Below, one piece after another: positions 39,943 through 43,759 of a stretch of 43,759 nt of DNA. The stretch is from contig JAFQPB010000056.1 of the NCBI GenBank assembly GCA_017411905.1, positions 1-43,759 of the forward strand. Direction: 5' to 3'. The notes beneath the pieces were generated by a model, which saw only the letters and a program-made list of their open reading frames with translations, ran no database searches and was not told the origin of the DNA. Origin of the DNA: Oscillospiraceae bacterium. GTDB taxonomy: Bacteria; Bacillota_A; Clostridia; Oscillospirales; Oscillospiraceae. The stretch's first letter is position 1. Each line of letters opens with the position of its first letter. The translations under genes and the position numbers were made by a program.

Positions 39943-39985
39943 GACCCGGTAGACGAAAAGTCTACCGGGTCAATGCTTTTTATTT
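39943..39985 (+). terminator. Terminator of the sdpR-sdpI-CPBP operon
   Basis: A perfect 12-bp stem GACCCGGTAGAC (39943-39954) with GTCTACCGGGTC (39960-39971), loop GAAAA, then a T-rich tail that runs into the 3' end of the convergent U32 gene. Confidence 0.9.
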
Positions 39986-41197
39986 TGCGGAAAGCTCCAC
40001 GCTGTGGCGGAGGATGGTCAGCGAGGGAACGGGCTTGGGCAGTGGGATGTAAAATTGCATTTGGGGTGTCCGGGGCTCAGTGAGCGCATTGCCGTCCAAG
40101 TCCTGCATTTCAGGCACGGTGAGGGGGAAGGGCCGCAGATCAGGGCCAACGACCTCCAATTCATCGCCTGTGGCAAATTTATTTCGCAGGCTGCACCGGG
40201 CAAGCCCATTTTCATCGCAGCTTTCCACAATGGCGCAGACCTGCCACTGGCGGATGTACCGGGAGTTTTCCGTGTACTGTCCCGGCTGTCCAAAGTAGAA
40301 GCCCGTGGAGTAAATGCGGTGGGAGACGTGATCCACCTCATCCCGCCACACCGGGTCGATCTCCAGCCAGGCGTACAGATCGTCGATACAGTGGCGATAG
40401 GCACCGGTGACGATGGCGGCATAGTAGGCGGATTTTGCCCGCCCCTCGATCTTAATGCAGTCGATGCCTGCGTCCGTCAGTTCTTTTAAGTGGTCAATGG
40501 TGCACATATCCTTGGAATTGAGGATATAAGTGCCCTTTTCGTCCTCATAAACGGGGAAATATTCCCCGGGTCGCTTTTCCTCCACCAGCGCATACTGGTA
40601 GCGGCAGGGCTGGGCGCAGGCACCCCGGTTGGAGTCCCGCCCGGTCATATAGTTGCTAAGGAGACACCGTCCGGAGTAGCTGACACACATCGCACCGTGG
40701 CCGAAGGTCTCAATTTCCAGCTCCGGAGAGACCTTTTGGCGAATCTCGGTAATTTCCTTTAGGTTTAGCTCCCGCGCCAGAACCACGCGGCTGGCACCCA
40801 AGTCATACCAGGCCTGCGCACATTCGTAATTTGCAATGGATTGCTGGGTGGAAATGTGCCGGGCGCACTTTGGGGCGTACTTACCGGCCAAGGTGAACGC
40901 ACCCATATCCGCAACGATGAGAGCATCTACATTTGCATCCTGTAACTGTTCCAAATAGGCGGGAAGCTGGCAGATTTCGTCATTGCGGGGCATCGTGTTG
41001 ACGGTTACGTGGACTTTTACGCCCCGGTCGTGGGCGTATTTTACGGCAACCGGCAGCTCCTCTGGGGTAAAATTCCCCGCAAAGGAGCGCATACCGAAGG
41101 CAGTACCGGCCAAATACACCGCATCCGCGCCATAGGCCACGGCCATTTTTAGCCGTTCCATATCCCCGGCAGGGGAGAGCAATTCTAATTTTTTCAC
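39980..41197 (-). CDS. Peptidase U32 family protein (TrhP-like)
   Basis: A 405-residue protein of the U32 family. LLSPAGDMERLKMAVAYGADAVYL is the family N-terminus. The core signature is ETFGHGAMCVSYSGRCLLSNYMTGRDSNRGACAQPCRYQY (from about 162), with the cysteines thought to hold an iron-sulphur cluster. The C-terminal beta domain (about 320-405) is present. Several U32 proteins (RlhA, TrhP) hydroxylate RNA rather than cut proteins; in Gram-positives TrhP makes 5-hydroxyuridine in tRNA. That role is likely here, but collagenase-like paralogues exist. It overlaps mltG by 4 nt; mltG next to U32 genes is common in Firmicutes. Confidence 0.9.
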   Translation of the reverse strand: MKKLELLSPAGDMERLKMAVAYGADAVYLAGTAFGMRSFAGNFTPEELPVAVKYAHDRGVKVHVTVNTMPRNDEICQLPAYLEQLQDANVDALIVADMGAFTLAGKYAPKCARHISTQQSIANYECAQAWYDLGASRVVLARELNLKEITEIRQKVSPELEIETFGHGAMCVSYSGRCLLSNYMTGRDSNRGACAQPCRYQYALVEEKRPGEYFPVYEDEKGTYILNSKDMCTIDHLKELTDAGIDCIKIEGRAKSAYYAAIVTGAYRHCIDDLYAWLEIDPVWRDEVDHVSHRIYSTGFYFGQPGQYTENSRYIRQWQVCAIVESCDENGLARCSLRNKFATGDELEVVGPDLRPFPLTVPEMQDLDGNALTEPRTPQMQFYIPLPKPVPSLTILRHSVELSAK

Positions 41198-42849
41198 TTA
41201 TTGGCTCCGATCTGTGCGATCCAGTCGTTGTGCTCCTGCAATGTCTTGGAGAAGCGGTGCGCATTGATAGACTCGTCAAACACAAAGAAATGGTAGCTGG
41301 TACTGTTGGGCTCAAGGGCGGCGTAAATGCTGTAGTAGCCGGGGTTAGTAATGGGTCCGGGGGGCAAGCCGCGGGACACATAGGTGTTATAGGGACTGTT
41401 ATACTTCAGATCCGCTGAGGTAAGAGGCTGACGGTCATAGTAAACACCCATTGCATAGTAAACGGTGGGGTCACTGTCCAGCGTGGGGTAAGAGCCGGGC
41501 TTTGTCAGTCGGTTATAGAATACGGAGGCAATGTCATAGCTTTCCAAGTTGCTGGAAGTTTCTTCTTCTATCATAGAAGCGATGGTAATCAGCTTGTGGA
41601 AGGTCAGCTTGTTGGCCTCGATATAACTGCTGGAAAGACCGCTGCTGCGCAGCATTTGGGCGTAGGTCTCCTGCATTTTGAGGAATTTCGAGTACATCTT
41701 ATCCGTAAAGCGATTGTCAAAGGCGTTAAGCATTTTTTGCAGTACATACTGCGGATCGGCATTTGTATAGAACTGATAGGTATCCGGGAACAGATAGCCC
41801 TCCAAGCAGTACTTAGTACCTCTGGGAACGCCCTCCAGGAACCAGTAGTCCTTTAATTCACCGTTTGCTGCCCACTCCTCTAATTTTGCCTGAGAGCAGA
41901 CACCCTTTTCTTCCAAAAGCTTGAAGATTTGGGCACAGTTGTAGCCCTCGGGGATCACCACGTCTACAACAGAGGTGTTTGTTTGCTTATAGGACATCAT
42001 CTTCAGAAGTGCGTTGTAGTCGTACATAGAATTGAGGGTATAGGTGTCCGGCAGAACTTTTTCACCCTTGCCGGTGAGCTCGGCGAAGAACACAAAAAGC
42101 TTGGGGTAGCGGATAAGACCGACTTTTTGCAGTTTATTTGCAATGGCATCAATATTGTCGTTGGGATCGATTGTGACAGTAATAGCCTCATCGGGCTTGC
42201 CAAAGGCCAATAAGTCTGCAGCGCAGACCCACATTACGCGGCCAAAGGAGATGCCGATGGTGACGATAAGCACCAGCCAAATGATCGTGGCGGCAATGTG
42301 GGGCAGACCGAAAAGACCGTAGCCTTTTTTGGACTCGGGGCGGCCTTTGCGGTTAGGCGGTCTGCGGCGGGAGCGTTTGGGTGTAGGCGTTCCCTTCGGC
42401 AGGTTATTCTCCTCTACGGTGGTGAATTTTTGGGTAGCACCCAAATCCTCTGCGGAGGAATTCACGGGCGTAGTGAAGGGGACAGTATCTTCTGTTACTT
42501 GCATTTGTGCTTCCTCTGTATCAGTGGTCAGTACCGGAGCGGCTTCTTGGGGAAGCTCCGGTTCGGGGACTTCCTCGGGTTCCGGTTCATAGCGGGCGGA
42601 AAAGGCCTTCAGCGCATCCAGCGCGGCCTGAAATTCCGGATTTTCCACCAGATCAGGATCGAATTCCGGTGCGGTCTCTTGTACCGGTTCCTCTGCAGCC
42701 GGTGCTTCGGGAGCGGACTCCTCTTCAGGGGGGTGCGGCTCTTCCGGTGCGGTATAGGCACGCAGTGCGTTTAGTGCATCCTGAAAAGAGGTATCTTCCT
42801 CCGGGAGCGTTTCTTCCAAAGGCTGCTCGTTCTTATTTTCGTTATCCAT
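41194..42849 (-). CDS. mltG: Endolytic transglycosylase MltG
   Basis: A 551-residue membrane protein that cleaves nascent peptidoglycan strands and so sets glycan length. A long acidic, Pro/Glu-rich cytoplasmic part (1-150) contains two copies of a helix-like motif: FQDALNALRAY (22-32) and FQAALDALKAF (73-83). A basic patch (KRSRRRPPNRKGR, 158-170) precedes one membrane helix (about 184-204). The YceG catalytic domain follows: EGYLFPDTY (350-358), ASMIEEET with the catalytic Glu428, and NSPYNTYVSRGLPPGPI near 490. The N-terminal part is much longer than in E. coli. It overlaps the DJ-1 gene upstream by 8 nt and U32 downstream by 4 nt. Confidence 0.95.
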   Translation of the reverse strand: MDNENKNEQPLEETLPEEDTSFQDALNALRAYTAPEEPHPPEEESAPEAPAAEEPVQETAPEFDPDLVENPEFQAALDALKAFSARYEPEPEEVPEPELPQEAAPVLTTDTEEAQMQVTEDTVPFTTPVNSSAEDLGATQKFTTVEENNLPKGTPTPKRSRRRPPNRKGRPESKKGYGLFGLPHIAATIIWLVLIVTIGISFGRVMWVCAADLLAFGKPDEAITVTIDPNDNIDAIANKLQKVGLIRYPKLFVFFAELTGKGEKVLPDTYTLNSMYDYNALLKMMSYKQTNTSVVDVVIPEGYNCAQIFKLLEEKGVCSQAKLEEWAANGELKDYWFLEGVPRGTKYCLEGYLFPDTYQFYTNADPQYVLQKMLNAFDNRFTDKMYSKFLKMQETYAQMLRSSGLSSSYIEANKLTFHKLITIASMIEEETSSNLESYDIASVFYNRLTKPGSYPTLDSDPTVYYAMGVYYDRQPLTSADLKYNSPYNTYVSRGLPPGPITNPGYYSIYAALEPNSTSYHFFVFDESINAHRFSKTLQEHNDWIAQIGANK

Positions 42850-43402
42850 AGGTTACCTCCTGGGTGCGGATGACGATCTGCTCCGCCACAGTATTTGCTG
42901 CCGCCTCGCCCCGAAGAACACGGATGAGGGAGAGACCAAAGGCGGTGGCAGAGCCGGCAGACGTGCCGGTAATGACTTTGCCATCCCGGATACTGGCGGC
43001 GTTTTCTATCTTAGCACTTCCCATATTCTCCTCACAGCCGGGATAGCAGGTAGCGTGCTTGCCATCGGTGATGCCAAGCTGGGCAAGAATGGTAGGCGCA
43101 GCACAAATAGCGGCAATAAACTTTCCGCTTTCATAGGCATAGCGCAGAGTGTCCATTGCCCAAGCATTTGCGCAAATGGAGGCAACGCCCCCAAGGCCAC
43201 CGGGCAGGACGATCATTTCCAAATCGGAAGGATCGGCTTCCTCCGGGAGAATATCCGCTTCCACGCCGATGCCGTGGCTGCCATAAACGATTTTGCCGTT
43301 CAGACCAACCGTTTTTACTTCAATACCTGCGCGGCGCATTAAGTCCAAAGGGGCGATGGCTTCCGTTTCTTCGAAGCCGGTGCCAAGGAACATATATACC
43401 AT
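42842..43402 (-). CDS. DJ-1/PfpI family protein
   Basis: A 186-residue DJ-1-type protein (YajL/ThiJ-like). MVYMFLGTGFEETEAIAPLDLMRRAG includes the conserved Glu pair; LPGGLGG lies near 66; AAICAAPTILAQLG has the nucleophile Cys100; GTSAGSATAFG lies near 145. The family covers glyoxalase, deglycase and stress-protective activities; which applies is not readable here. The start is ATG with GGAGGG upstream, a few nt after the stop of the thymidylate-kinase-like gene. It overlaps mltG by 8 nt, so all four minus-strand genes look like one operon. Confidence 0.92.
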   Translation of the reverse strand: MVYMFLGTGFEETEAIAPLDLMRRAGIEVKTVGLNGKIVYGSHGIGVEADILPEEADPSDLEMIVLPGGLGGVASICANAWAMDTLRYAYESGKFIAAICAAPTILAQLGITDGKHATCYPGCEENMGSAKIENAASIRDGKVITGTSAGSATAFGLSLIRVLRGEAAANTVAEQIVIRTQEVTYG

Positions 43403-43405
43403 AGT

Positions 43406-43759
43406 TTAACCCTCCAGACACGCTTTAACCAGCGCGTAAATTTCTTCGTGAATATCCTCGATGGAACGCATTTTCCCGTCCCTTACGCAGGAGATGATCT
43501 GCCAGCCGTAATAATTGGCGGCGGCGCGGCCCATTTCCCGGCAGGTGGCAAGATAGGCCATATCCTTTTCGTGAATGTCTGCCTTGGTGTTGGTGTCTGC
43601 TTCCCGAGAGCGGAGCAGCTTTTCTGTGAAGTCGGTAGGGACATCTAAGTAAATGGTCAGGTCAGGACGGGGAAGACCTAACTTGTTGTATTCAAAATCA
43701 TAGAGCCAGTGGAGGAATTTTTCCCGATCCTCCGATTTTTCCTTGGAGGCCTGATGGAC
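43406..43759 (-). CDS. tmk: Thymidylate kinase-like protein (C-terminal part, cut by window edge)
   Basis: The last 117 residues of a nucleoside monophosphate kinase of the thymidylate kinase type; the N-terminal P-loop lies outside the window. Visible are EKFLHWLYDFEYNKLGLPRPDL, the strand TIYLDVP that follows the base-binding helix, and the lid-like LLRSREADTNTKADIHEKD. A C-terminal helix pair follows (REMGRAAANYYG, SIEDIHEEIYALVKACLEG). The arrangement F-E-Y-N-x-L-G-L-P-x-P-D is the thymidylate kinase pattern. It would make dTDP from dTMP. It is the first visible gene of the minus-strand group with DJ-1, MltG and U32. Confidence 0.72.
   Translation of the reverse strand, partial: VHQASKEKSEDREKFLHWLYDFEYNKLGLPRPDLTIYLDVPTDFTEKLLRSREADTNTKADIHEKDMAYLATCREMGRAAANYYGWQIISCVRDGKMRSIEDIHEEIYALVKACLEG

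Noticed and set aside
36043..43402. Horizontal island or prophage in the right part of the window
   Set aside because: No integrase, phage or plasmid gene; the genes are typical chromosomal operons.

Overview
The window reads as chromosome of a Gram-positive, spore-forming anaerobe of the class Clostridia, most likely order Oscillospirales (Oscillospiraceae/Ruminococcaceae-like). This is an inference from gene content and order, not from a database search. The pointers are RNase Y, a CIRCE-controlled groESL pair, dprA-topA-trmFO, plsX-rnc, the dnaG-sigma block, cmk followed by an IspH-ribosomal protein S1 fusion, SpoVAC, HflX, and DUF711/ACT pairs. There are no rRNA or tRNA genes, no CRISPR array and no recognisable transposase or phage gene. 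Most of the window is core genome with a few accessory islets in the gaps.

Layout. 1-5.4 kb: an OFA-like MFS transporter faces an AraC regulator; divergent from the regulator run a flavin-reductase-like protein and the manganese exporter MntP; then RNase Y behind a long structured leader. 5.4-9.4 kb: a cassette of three perfect hairpins, a surface lipoprotein with zinc-ribbon-like repeats, then a GlmU-like acetyltransferase and GlmM (UDP-GlcNAc supply). 9.4-13 kb: groES-groEL under CIRCE, convergent tcdA, and an unknown small protein. 13-20.2 kb: a tight operon trmH-like, dprA, topA, trmFO, plsX, rnc, with overlapping or near-overlapping stops and starts. 20.2-25.7 kb is the accessory stretch. 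It holds repeat elements, a solitary spoVAC, a small zinc-ribbon membrane protein, a zeta-type kinase, a Cys/Asp-rich membrane-anchored mini-protein, birA coupled to a membrane-fused acyltransferase-like protein, and a homocysteine S-methyltransferase. 25.7-29.3 kb: an M29 aminopeptidase, rpmE, hflX, yigZ. 29.4-35.7 kb: dnaG, two sigma-70-family genes in tandem, cmk and the ispH-rpsA fusion, all joined by ATGA overlaps or short gaps. 35.7-39.9 kb: Dabb, ACT and DUF711 proteins, then an SdpR-SdpI-CPBP protease operon. 40-43.8 kb (minus strand): thymidylate-kinase-like (cut by the window edge), DJ-1, MltG, peptidase U32.

Most unusual points. Behind dnaG sits a SigA-like sigma factor lacking region 1.1. 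It is translationally coupled to a second sigma-like protein that has a region 1.1-like head and the core-binding segment, but has lost the residues that read the -10 and -35 boxes. Other points are a membrane-anchored protein with 18 cysteines in about 40 residues, and a six-helix membrane protein fused to an E2/CAT-like domain whose catalytic His is replaced by Glu and whose promoter implies an almost leaderless mRNA. A further one is an SdpR-SdpI-protease operon with a consensus promoter and an 8-bp operator palindrome but no toxin genes. Two families of short palindromic repeats lie between genes; two genes end on a TAG inside one of them.

Intergenic gaps are all shorter than about 300 bases; what they hold (promoters, terminators, repeats) is listed. 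Promoter calls are pattern matches to -35/-10 consensus with 16-18 bp spacing and are not experimental.
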